The translations under genes were made by a program, and so were the position numbers. A model generated the notes under the pieces. The model did not search any database, was not told the origin of the DNA, and saw nothing but the letters and a program-made list of their open reading frames with translations. A stretch of DNA of 16,662 nucleotides. Origin: JBBQAA01 sp038254195. GTDB taxonomy: Bacteria > Actinomycetota > Thermoleophilia > Solirubrobacterales > Solirubrobacteraceae. The DNA is taken from NCBI GenBank assembly GCA_038254195.1, contig JBBSGJ010000036.1:1-16662 (forward strand), in the 5' to 3' direction. This document shows, piece after piece, positions 7,046-13,251 of the stretch; the stretch's first letter is position 1; each line of letters begins with the position of its first letter.

Positions 7046-7794
7046 GGCGCCGAGCGGCGCGCGTGGCGTGAGCAGACCCTTCGCCTGGAGCGCACACGCG
7101 AGTCGGGGAGCGTGCCCGCGATGGCGAAGGGCGCCAGCGCAGCGAGGACCGGCAGCGCCGCCGCCCCCACGAGGACGGCCGCCTCGCGCCGCGTGCGGAC
7201 CGAGGGCAGGAGCGCGACGAGGAGCAGCAGGGGGACCGTCTTCAGGGCCCCACCCAGCCCGATGAGCAGCCCGGCCCAGAGGGCCCGGCGGGGCAGGTCG
7301 CGCTCCCACAGGGTCAGGGCGAGGACGGCCGGCAGGAAGGCCACGGCGTCGAACTGGCCGTGGTAGCCGGACACCACGAGGAACGATGGGCCCGGGGCCA
7401 CGAGCGCGGCCCCCGCGAGGCGCGTCGAGCGCTCCGCCCCCCGCCGGCCGAGGAAGTCCTGGACGACGAAGGCGATGCCCAGGTTCGCGGCGATGGGCGC
7501 GAGGCGGATCGTGAGCTCCAGGCTGGGGCCGCCGTGCGAGGCGAGCACCCCGGAGGCGTAGACCCACGGGAAGTACACCGGCGGGTAGGGCCAGCGGACG
7601 TCGCCCACGTGCGGGAGGGCGTCGTAGACCCCGAGCGGACCGTGCTGCCCGAGCGCGCTCAGGACCTGCCGGAAGGACGACATGTCGAACTCGTCGCCCC
7701 CCGGCGAGAGGAGGGCGATGAGAACCCCGGCGAACCCGCCCAGCGCAAGGATCGCGCCGAGTCGCCAGGCGAATGACCTCCGCGCGGGAGCCAC
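7003..7794 (-). pseudogene. Truncated GT-C (GT87-like) polyprenol-sugar-type membrane glycosyltransferase
   Basis: The open frame has 263 aa. The first ~225 residues look like a real multi-span membrane protein: helices at 'LGAILALGGFAGVLIALL', 'RRALWAGLLIGLGGAL' and 'VLVGAAALPVLAALAPFAIA', plus the loops 'DEFDMSSFRQVLSAL', 'RWPYPPVYFPWVYASGVL' and 'VSGYHGQFDAVAFLPAVL' typical of GT-C mannosyl- or glucosyltransferases. After 'GTLPDSRV' (near 7090) the sequence becomes arginine-rich and antisense to the neighbouring GT4 gene, so the rest of the usual ~400-residue protein is missing. GTG 7794 is the start; no strong ribosome site precedes it. It probably makes no active enzyme, because the C-terminal helices are gone, but a short functional form cannot be excluded. 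Deletion at the junction with the GT4 gene is the simplest explanation. Confidence 0.6.
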
Positions 7795-7847
7795 CCCAGG
7801 CCGGTCCGCCGCGCCGGGGCAGTCCCGCGAGGTAGTCTTCGGAGCCC

Positions 7848-8120
7848 ATGCGCCGGCTCGTCATCACCGTGTCCACGGCCCTGCTCGGGCTCTTCGTCCT
7901 CTGCACCCCCGTGGCCCTTGCCCACGACGGCGGCCAGGGCCTCTACGGAGAGACGGACGACAAGGTCGTCACGAACGCCGGCTTCATCGTCATCGCCTTC
8001 GTCCCGCTGTTCATCCTCGCCATGTCGGTGCTCCAGTGGCAGCTCGACAAGCGCAAGCACCGGCGCATGGACGCCAAGCGCGCCCGCGCGACGGGCGCGG
8101 ACTGGTCCGGCGGCTGGTAG
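7848..8120 (+). CDS. Small secreted-end membrane protein, unknown function
   Basis: The product has 90 aa. Residues 1-25 form a signal peptide or first helix ('RRLVITVSTALLGLFVLC' then PVALA-H). A short polar segment 'DGGQGLYGETDDKVVTNAG' follows, then one strong helix ('FIVIAFVPLFILAMSVLQW', ~46-64) and a basic cytoplasmic tail ending ADWSGGW. The predicted layout is a small extracytoplasmic loop or N-terminus, one or two spans, and a cationic tail. I do not recognise a named domain. The residue pattern looks constrained rather than random, and GGAG at 7841-7844 with a TAGTCT box at 7833-7838 precede ATG 7848. It diverges from the truncated GT-C gene (53 bp between starts) and ends at a strong hairpin. 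Confidence 0.75.
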   Translation: MRRLVITVSTALLGLFVLCTPVALAHDGGQGLYGETDDKVVTNAGFIVIAFVPLFILAMSVLQWQLDKRKHRRMDAKRARATGADWSGGW

Positions 8121-8146
8121 GCGACCGGCCGAGCCGGTCGCCCTAC
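8117..8146. terminator. Bidirectional hairpin terminator between convergent genes
   Basis: GCGACCGGC (8121-8129), loop CGA, and GCCGGTCGC (8133-8141) pair perfectly. GTAG (8117-8120) and CTAC (8143-8146) extend the stem by 4 bp across a single bulged C. It fills the 37-bp gap between the stop of the small membrane gene and the stop of vapC. No U-tract follows, as often in high-GC actinobacteria. Confidence 0.7.
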
Positions 8147-8157
8147 TCGGAGTCCCT

Positions 8158-8523
8158 CTAGAGGCCGAGGCTCTCGGCGGCGGCGTCGAGGCGGGCGTCG
8201 AGGGTGAGCAGAGCATCTTCGCGCTCCTGAGCGGCGAGCAGGACGCAGCAGTCCGGGAGCTTGAGCCCCGTCTGGACCCGCAGCTCGGCGAGGCGGAGGG
8301 GGGCGTCGGGCCCGAGCGGCACCTCGCGCACGCCGAGCCGGCGCAGGTGGGCGCGCATCTCTGGCACGTACTGCCGCTGAACGGGCTCGACGAGCACCTC
8401 GGCGAGCGTGATCGAGCTCGCCGCGAGCTCCTCGCGTAGCGCGCGGAGGCCGGTGACGGCGCGCACGTGGTGGGCATCGCCCTCGCTGAAGTGGGCGATG
8501 AGGATGCTCGCGTCGAGGACCAC
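8158..8523 (-). CDS. vapC: VapC-type PIN-domain ribonuclease toxin
   Basis: This is a 121-aa PIN domain. The acidic metal ligands expected for the fold are present: D4 ('VLDASILIAHF'), E42 ('SITLAEVLVEPVQ'), D91 ('TGLKLPDCCVLLAAQ') and D109 ('LLTLDARL'). Known: VapC toxins are Mg2+-dependent RNases cutting tRNA or rRNA and are held inactive by VapB. The length matches the usual 120-140 aa. GTG 8523 starts directly after the TGA of the upstream antitoxin gene (TGAGTG, no gap), so translation is probably coupled. All four acids being intact argues for an active toxin. The target RNA cannot be predicted. Confidence 0.9.
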   Translation of the reverse strand: MVLDASILIAHFSEGDAHHVRAVTGLRALREELAASSITLAEVLVEPVQRQYVPEMRAHLRRLGVREVPLGPDAPLRLAELRVQTGLKLPDCCVLLAAQEREDALLTLDARLDAAAESLGL

Positions 8524-8787
8524 TCAGTCCGGCCAGTCCCGCCGCAGCTCCTCGAGGTACCCGGGGGGGTAGGGAAAAGAACCCGCGGTCTCGTCCACCG
8601 CGCGCAGATAGCGCTCATGTTCGGCTTCCGCGTCGGCCCCGACCGCTCGATGCCCCTCCTCTGCCAGCCTTACCAGCAGCTTCGCCCGTGCCCCCCGGTC
8701 CTCCGGCCAGCGCTTCGCGGCGGCGTCGAGCGCGCGGGCGAGCGCGTCGGTCTCGGTGATCGTGTGACGCGGCCGGGTGGTCGGCAC
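8524..8787 (-). CDS. vapB: VapB-type antitoxin
   Basis: The product has 87 aa when started at GTG 8787, reading PTTRPRHTITETDALARALD then 'AAKRWPEDRGARAKLLVRLA'. The 'TRPRxTITET..ALxxALDxAAxxWPE' opening is typical of a VapB antitoxin family paired with PIN toxins. The C-terminal half ('YLRAVDETAGSFPYPPGYL') is likely the toxin-binding tail. An in-frame GTG at 8805 would add six residues, but the family begins at PTTRPR and a TACACT box places the transcript start near 8787-8789. As for other VapBC pairs, the complex likely represses its own promoter (family knowledge). It is directly followed by vapC. Confidence 0.82.
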   Translation of the reverse strand: MPTTRPRHTITETDALARALDAAAKRWPEDRGARAKLLVRLAEEGHRAVGADAEAEHERYLRAVDETAGSFPYPPGYLEELRRDWPD

Positions 8788-8795
8788 GGAGGGGG

Positions 8796-8801
8796 AGTGT
8801 A
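8796..8801 (-). promoter_or_regulatory. Extended -10 of vapBC
   Basis: The minus strand reads TGTTACACT: TG, one base, then TACACT (8801-8796), an extended -10. The predicted start is within 1-3 nt of GTG 8787, suggesting a leaderless antitoxin transcript. I see no good -35. Confidence 0.4.
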
Positions 8802-8845
8802 ACACCGACAGCTCGGTGCCGCACCTCCGGGGTCCGGCTGCCGGG

Positions 8846-8851
8846 TAGGCT
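8846..8851 (+). promoter_or_regulatory. Candidate -10 box TAGGCT of the acyl-CoA reductase gene
   Basis: TAGGCT lies 36 nt before the TTG start, which predicts a leader of about 29 nt that includes the ribosome site. The same hexamer precedes the ABC-F operon and an orphan start at 11287. Confidence 0.35.
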
Positions 8852-8872
8852 CCGCGCCGTGCTGGGCGGCAA

Positions 8873-8879
8873 GGGGAGG
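8873..8879 (+). promoter_or_regulatory. Ribosome binding site supporting a TTG start
   Basis: GGGGAGG ends 8 nt before TTG 8888. It decides the rare TTG start, which places the Rossmann glycine motif at residues 7-13 as in homologues. Confidence 0.7.
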
Positions 8880-8887
8880 CGGCGGGC

Positions 8888-10870
8888 TTGAGTTACTTCG
8901 TCACCGGTGCGACCGGCTTCATCGGCCGGCACCTGGTCGAACGGCTGCTCGAGCGCGAGGGAGACGTGCACGTCCTCGTGCGCGAGGGCTCACGCGGGCG
9001 CCTCGAAACCCTGCGCCGGGAGAAGTGGGGCGGCTCCGACCGCATCAAGGCGGTGGTCGGGGATCTCGCCGAGCCGCGGCTCGGGCTCTCCGACGCGGAC
9101 GTGGAGGGCCTGACGGGACAGGTGCGGCACTTCTTCCACCTCGCGGCGGTCTACGACATGACCGCCAACGACGAGCGCAACCGTGTCGCCAACGTCGAGG
9201 GCACCCGGAACGCGGTCGCGCTCGCCAACGCCCTCGCGGCCGGCGTCTTCCATCACACCTCCTCGATCGCCGCCGCCGGGCGCTTTGAGGGCCTGTTCCG
9301 CGAGGACATGTTCGACGAGGGCCAGGACCTCCACACCGCCTACCACAGGACGAAGTTCGAGGCCGAGCGCATCGCCCGGACGCAGACCACCGTCCCGTGG
9401 CGCGTCTACCGGCCCGCCGTGGTCGTCGGCCACTCGCGAACGGGCGAGATGGACAAGGTCGACGGGCCCTACTACTTCTTCAAGGCCATCCAGCGCCTGC
9501 GACACATGCTGCCGGAGTGGTTCCCGCTCGCCGGGCCGGAGATGGGCTACACGAACATCGTCCCGGTCGACTTCGTGGCCGCCGCGCTGGATCACATCGC
9601 CCACGAGCCCGGGCTCGACGGCCGGGCCTTCCACCTCACCAGCCCGAAGGCCCAGCGCTCGGGCGAGGTGATGAACGAGTTCGCGCGGGCCGCCCACGCG
9701 CCGCGGCTCTCGCTGCGCATCGACCGGCGCATCCTCGCCAGCCTCCCCAAGGGGACGATGTCGATGATGCTGCGGCTGCCGGCGCTGAGCGGAGTGCGCC
9801 GCGCCGTCCTCGCCGACCTCGGGATCCCCGAGGAGATCCTGAGCGACATCGCGATCCGCCCGCAGTTCGACACCCGCGACACCGAGCGGGCGCTCGCGGG
9901 CTCGGGGATCGCCGTCCCGCCGCTCGAGTCCTACGCGACGCGCCTGTGGGACTACTGGGAGCGGCATCTGGATCCGGACCTGTTCTCAGATCGCTCCTTC
10001 GAGGGCGCCGTCAACGGGCGGACGGTGATCATCACCGGCGCCTCGAGCGGGATCGGCAAGGCCGCCGCGATGAAGATCGCCCGCGCGGGCGGGATCCCCA
10101 TCCTCGTCGCGCGCTCCAAGGACAAGCTCGAGGAGATCAAGCGCGAGATCGAGGCGGACGGGGGCACGGCCTACGCGTACTCCTGCGACCTCTCCGACAT
10201 GGACTCGATCGAGGCGCTCGTGGAGCGCGTGCGCGGCGAGCACGCGGCGATCGACATCGTCGTCAACAACGCGGGGCGCTCCATCCGGCGCTCGATCGCG
10301 CTGTCCTACGACCGCTTCCACGACTTCGAGCGCACGATCCAGCTCAACTATTTGGGCGCGATCAAGCTCGTGATCGGGGTGCTGCCGCCCATGCGCGAGC
10401 GCGGGTTCGGCCACATCATCAACATCTCCTCGATCGGCGCCCAGACCAACCCGCCGCGCTTCTCGGCCTACGTGGCCTCCAAGGCGGCGCTCGACGCGTG
10501 GACCCGGGTGGTCGGCTCGGAGACGATCGGCGACGGCGTGCACTTCACGACGATCCACATGCAGCTCGTCCGCACGCCGATGATCGCGCCGACGAAGATG
10601 TACGACGCCTTCCCGACCATCTCCCCCGACGAGGCAGCCGACCTGATCTGCGAGGCGATCCGCTCGCGGCCCAAGACGATCAACACTAAGCTCGGGACGT
10701 TCGGCGAGGTGGCCTACACCCTGGCCCCCAAGGCGGTCGACCAGATCCTCCACATGGCCTACAAGGTCTTCCCCGACTCCGCCGCCGCGCAGGGGAAGAC
10801 CGACGAGAAGGAGAAGGCCTCGAGCGAGCAGATCGCGCTGGCGCACCTCATGCGCGGGGTGCACTGGTAG
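8888..10870 (+). CDS. Two-domain fatty acyl-CoA reductase (AcrA1 / FACoAR type)
   Basis: The product has 660 aa with two fused SDR domains. The N-terminal extended SDR has G7-x2-G10-x2-G13 ('FVTGATGFIGRHLVERL'), 'HLAAVYDM', 'HHTSSIAAAG' and Y152-x3-K156; 'TGEMDKVDGPYYFFKAIQRL' and 'NIVPVDFVAAALDHIAH' follow. A linker 'WDYWERHLDPDLF' leads to a classical SDR with 'VIITGASSGIGKA' (~380-390), 'VNNAGRSIRRSIALS', 'INISSIGA' and Y528-x3-K532. The C-terminus is 'LAHLMRGVHW'. From memory, order, length and these segments match the Marinobacter fatty acyl-CoA reductase and mycobacterial AcrA1 (Rv3391). Known reaction: NADPH-dependent reduction of acyl-CoA through the aldehyde to the fatty alcohol, used for wax esters. 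Both catalytic Tyr-Lys pairs are intact. It stands alone between vapBC and gene debris. No wax ester synthase is in the window. Confidence 0.93.
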   Translation: MSYFVTGATGFIGRHLVERLLEREGDVHVLVREGSRGRLETLRREKWGGSDRIKAVVGDLAEPRLGLSDADVEGLTGQVRHFFHLAAVYDMTANDERNRVANVEGTRNAVALANALAAGVFHHTSSIAAAGRFEGLFREDMFDEGQDLHTAYHRTKFEAERIARTQTTVPWRVYRPAVVVGHSRTGEMDKVDGPYYFFKAIQRLRHMLPEWFPLAGPEMGYTNIVPVDFVAAALDHIAHEPGLDGRAFHLTSPKAQRSGEVMNEFARAAHAPRLSLRIDRRILASLPKGTMSMMLRLPALSGVRRAVLADLGIPEEILSDIAIRPQFDTRDTERALAGSGIAVPPLESYATRLWDYWERHLDPDLFSDRSFEGAVNGRTVIITGASSGIGKAAAMKIARAGGIPILVARSKDKLEEIKREIEADGGTAYAYSCDLSDMDSIEALVERVRGEHAAIDIVVNNAGRSIRRSIALSYDRFHDFERTIQLNYLGAIKLVIGVLPPMRERGFGHIINISSIGAQTNPPRFSAYVASKAALDAWTRVVGSETIGDGVHFTTIHMQLVRTPMIAPTKMYDAFPTISPDEAADLICEAIRSRPKTINTKLGTFGEVAYTLAPKAVDQILHMAYKVFPDSAAAQGKTDEKEKASSEQIALAHLMRGVHW

Positions 10871-10903
10871 ACCTGCGGGAGGCGACCGCGCTCTCGCCCC
10901 GGT

Positions 10904-11149
10904 ACTCACAACGTCTGTACGCTCGACGTCGCCCGAGACGACGACCTCTTCCGGCGGGCGGCGGCGACACAGTCGGAGACGCTGACGGAGTTCCTTATCG
11001 AGAGCGGCCGGGAACGGGCCGAGCGGCTGCTCGCCAACCGGACCCGGTTTGCCCTCGCCCAGGCCGACTGGCAGAGGTTCGAGGCCGCGCTGGAGCGTCC
11101 GCCGGCACCCGCACCGGCCCTGCGAGAGCTCTTCGAGCGCTCACGCCGA
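10904..11149 (+). pseudogene. Startless remnant of a TacA-like (DUF1778) antitoxin
   Basis: The plus frame reads 'CTLDVARDDDLFRRAAATQS', 'ETLTEFLIESGRERAERLL', 'ANRTRFALAQADWQRFEAAL' and 'ERPPAPAPALRELFERS'. This follows DUF1778 antitoxins closely (RVxxxDDxLFRRAAA..TLTEFLxExxxERAExLLAxRTRFxLxxxxWxxFxxALxRP). No ATG, GTG or TTG lies in frame between the acyl-CoA reductase stop and this segment, and the frame continues far past the natural end. The ribbon-helix-helix start is degraded. It is followed in another frame by a GNAT toxin fragment, as in TacAT modules. I infer a dead antitoxin gene. Homology is by motif recognition only. Confidence 0.6.
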
Positions 11150-11261
11150 ACCGCTCGCTCGTCGTCACCGTCTCGAGGGGTTCGACTGCGGCGTCGCCTC
11201 GCTCGACGCCTGGCTGACGCTGCACTCTCGCGGCGCCGCGGGCGGCGGCTCGGCCCGGACC
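11139..11261 (+). pseudogene. 5' fragment of a TacT-like GNAT acetyltransferase toxin
   Basis: In a different frame from the antitoxin remnant, the plus strand reads 'AHAEPLARRHRLEGFDCGV' then 'ASLDAWLTLHSRGAAGGGSA' and 'RT'. This is the classic opening of TacT-type GNAT toxins (EPL...H.LxGFDCGxxSLDxWLxxHAR...GSART). Similarity stops near 11261, and the frame ends at TAG 11298-11300 after a short unrelated tail. The acetyl-CoA-binding core is wholly absent, so it cannot be active. Position and overlap with the DUF1778 remnant match the normal antitoxin-toxin order. Known: TacT acetylates charged tRNA. Confidence 0.6.
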
Positions 11262-11299
11262 CCGAAGACGATGCGCAGACGGTCCATTCGACGAGCCTA
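11165..11299 (-). pseudogene. Orphan promoter plus truncated gene start abutting the GNAT fragment
   Basis: The minus strand has TAGGCT (11299-11294), six bases, then ATG 11287, the same layout as at the ABC-F operon. The frame begins MDRLRIVFGV and stops after 40 residues at 11165. Everything past about residue 9 is antisense to the GNAT fragment, so a lost gene probably began here and was cut by a rearrangement near 11255-11265. The original product cannot be identified from nine residues. Confidence 0.35.
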
Positions 11300-12598
11300 G
11301 TTCGCAAGGAGGGCGGCGCCACGAGCAGAGCCAGCACGTTTCTCACGCCGCACGGCAGTCCGCGCGCGGGAGCCAGCGGGAGCCGGGCAGGTGGGTCCAC
11401 TCGCCCTCGAGCGCGGCGGGGAGTGCTGGTGACCGAGCTCGCCGCCGACCTTCGCCCCCAGGGCGACGGATCCGCCGATCGCGCCCGTGTCGTCGGTGGT
11501 CCGGTAGGTGCGAGCGGTGAGGGTGGCGCGGGAGCGGATCCAGCGCAGGAGGGCGCTGAACTCCCCCGGCGCGGTGCGGATCCGATCGGGGCGCAGGGCG
11601 TGGAGCAGGTCCGAGACGACACGGCGGCCGTCGCCTCCGCGGAGGTCGAGCTCGGCGCCCACCTCGAGCCACCGCGAGCCGTCGTCACGCACCAGGCCCG
11701 GGATGTGGGCCCCGACGTCCGCGAGGCCCGCGCCGGTCAGTCGCAGGGCGACCGGACGGTGGTGGGCGTCGTACTCCACCTCGATGGTCCCGGCGGCACG
11801 GCCCTTCGGAGACGCCCCCGCGCCGAGCACGAGGAGCTGGCCCGCGCCCTCGGCGCCGAGCTTCAGGTAGAGCGAGCCGCCGCCGCCCCGCGAGCGTCGC
11901 CAGCCCAGGGCGGCGTCGGCGGCCACCCCCGCGTCGCCCTTGGCGATGAGCTTGATCTCCGCCGCCGCCGCGGCGTGCCCGCCCACCTCGTCGAAGCGCT
12001 CGTCGGGGTCGGGAGGATCGTCCACCCCCAGCCCCACCGCGTCGCAGAGCTTCCAGCACAGGCGCCGGGCGTCGTTGACCGCCCGGCCCAGCAGCTTCTG
12101 GTCCGAGCCGTAGTGGTCGAGAAACGCGTCGGCGGCGCGCCGGCCGGGGAACCGCCACTTCCGCCCCTTCGTCCAGACCAGGCTCGCGTCCGCGCCGGCC
12201 TCCGCCTTGCCCTTGGCCGGGCCGAACGAGAACCCGGCCCCGATCCCCGCCGTGAGCCCCGCGTGTCCGTCGTCGGTGAACGTGAGCTCGACGTGGCCGT
12301 CCGAGTACTCCTCACGCAGGACGCTCAGCCCGCCGCCCAGCGCCACCACGGCGAGGCTGACCCCGGCGTTCTGGGTGGAGGAGTCGCGGGTCTCCAGACA
12401 CGGCGACAGCGCGCCTGAGTCGCTCGGCGGTGGCGGGCAGGCGGTGTGGGCGACGATGCAGAGGCCCGTGCGGATCGTCCACAAGATCCGCTCGCCGAGC
12501 CCCCAGTTCACGAGCGCCGCGGTTCCGCTCAGGACGACGACGACGAGGGCGAGAAGCCCGACGTACTCGAGGGAGGCCTGCCCGCGGGAGGAGCGCAC
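11297..12598 (-). CDS. Pilin-like class III leader protein of unknown function, probable 3' frameshift
   Basis: The product has 433 aa. It opens with a short basic leader 'MRSSRGQASLEYVGLLALVV' and a hydrophobic stretch to about residue 33, resembling TadE/Flp-type type III signal sequences (G-Q-A-S-L-E, cleavage after Gly, Glu at +5). The rest is a glycine- and aspartate-rich, probably beta-rich extracellular body with 'AGIGAGFSFGPAKGKAEAGA', 'CWKLCDAVGLGVDDPPDPDE' and 'GSLYLKLGAEGAGQLLVLGA'. Cysteines near 47, 54, 66 and the CWKLC pair could form disulfides. No Tad pilus genes are nearby. The last ~45 residues (after 'VGGELGH') turn into basic low-complexity sequence. A second minus frame there reads 'ALEGEWTHLPGSRWLPRADC' and stops at 11343, which looks like the natural end, so a frameshift near 11420-11435 is likely. 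GTG 12598 has no clear ribosome site. Confidence 0.65.
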   Translation of the reverse strand: MRSSRGQASLEYVGLLALVVVVLSGTAALVNWGLGERILWTIRTGLCIVAHTACPPPPSDSGALSPCLETRDSSTQNAGVSLAVVALGGGLSVLREEYSDGHVELTFTDDGHAGLTAGIGAGFSFGPAKGKAEAGADASLVWTKGRKWRFPGRRAADAFLDHYGSDQKLLGRAVNDARRLCWKLCDAVGLGVDDPPDPDERFDEVGGHAAAAAEIKLIAKGDAGVAADAALGWRRSRGGGGSLYLKLGAEGAGQLLVLGAGASPKGRAAGTIEVEYDAHHRPVALRLTGAGLADVGAHIPGLVRDDGSRWLEVGAELDLRGGDGRRVVSDLLHALRPDRIRTAPGEFSALLRWIRSRATLTARTYRTTDDTGAIGGSVALGAKVGGELGHQHSPPRSRASGPTCPAPAGSRARTAVRREKRAGSARGAALLAN

Positions 12599-12692
12599 GA
12601 GCGGGCACGCTCACAGCCGCGACCGCCCGGGTGGGCACGACCGCCGAAAGCCGGCGCAGAGAGGGAACGAAGCCGGCGCGGTCGATGAGCTG

Positions 12693-13250
12693 TTGAGCCG
12701 TCGCCGTGCTGAAAATGCCCTCAACGGACAGACATCGCAGCTCGACGCCCGGGCCCTCGGCGCACGGCTGTGGCGCCTGCGTCCCGGCCAGGCGTCGACG
12801 CGTCATCGGCACCGCGAGCAGACGGAGCTCTGCGTCGTGCTGGAGGGCACCGGCCGTATCCACGTGGAAGACGAGTCGCTCACCTTGCCGCCCCTCTCGG
12901 CGCTCGTGGTCGAGCCGGACACGGTCCGTCAGGTCTTCCACTACCGCATCGGCACCGCCTCGAGCGGGCCCAGCCATGCCCCGGTCCGGATCGACGTGAG
13001 CGGGCGCGGACACGAGCGAGCGCGACTCGGGTGGCTGCCCGTCATCGCCGCCCGCGCCGGGATGGACCTCCATCCGATCGACGCCGCCGACCCGGTCGAG
13101 CGCCGGTGGCTGCGAGCCCTGGTCTGGCCCGAGAACGTCAGGCAAGCCGCCCAGAGGACCGCCGCCCTCGAGCTCGTAGCCGCCGACCCCCCCGCAGATC
13201 GTCACCGGCGACACCGCCGAGGGCATGAGGGCATCACCCGTCCTGCGTGA
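12693..13250 (+). pseudogene. Chimeric frame: cupin half joined to the middle of a DUF2332 protein
   Basis: A TTG at 12693 opens 185 codons. Residues ~8-83 are a cupin. G32-x5-H38-x-H40-x4-E45-x6-G52 fits cupin motif 1 exactly, followed by 'HVEDESLTLPPLSALVVEP' and 'TVRQVFH'; motif 2 is degenerate. From residue ~84 (base ~12942) the sequence changes to the mid-part of DUF2332: 'APVRIDVSGRG', 'IAARAGMDLHPIDAADPVE' and 'RWLRALVWPEN'. After a C7 run (13187-13193) the frame turns to basic noise. Removing one C restores 'DPPQIVTGDTAEG', the expected DUF2332 continuation. Both halves are partial, the start is weak and no ribosome site is seen. I infer remnants joined by deletion plus a frameshift. 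An expressed cupin chimera is the alternative. Confidence 0.55.
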
Positions 13251-13251
13251 C

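Noticed and set aside
7047..7060. GCGCC-GAGC-GGCGC hairpin after the GT4 stop.
   Set aside because: A 5-bp GC stem is expected often by chance at this composition, so it is too weak to call a terminator.
5121..7265. 714-codon plus-strand frame across both glycosyltransferase genes.
   Set aside because: It is an arginine/proline-rich out-of-frame shadow of two genes with clear GT4 motifs.
7013..7906. 297-codon minus frame over the GT-C remnant.
   Set aside because: It is an out-of-frame shadow; the hydrophobic helices occur in the neighbouring frame.
12599..12612. GAGCG-GGCA-CGCTC inverted repeat upstream of the pilin-like gene.
   Set aside because: It is short and GC-only, with no promoter element around it. 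The 94-bp gap it lies in otherwise shows nothing I can support.
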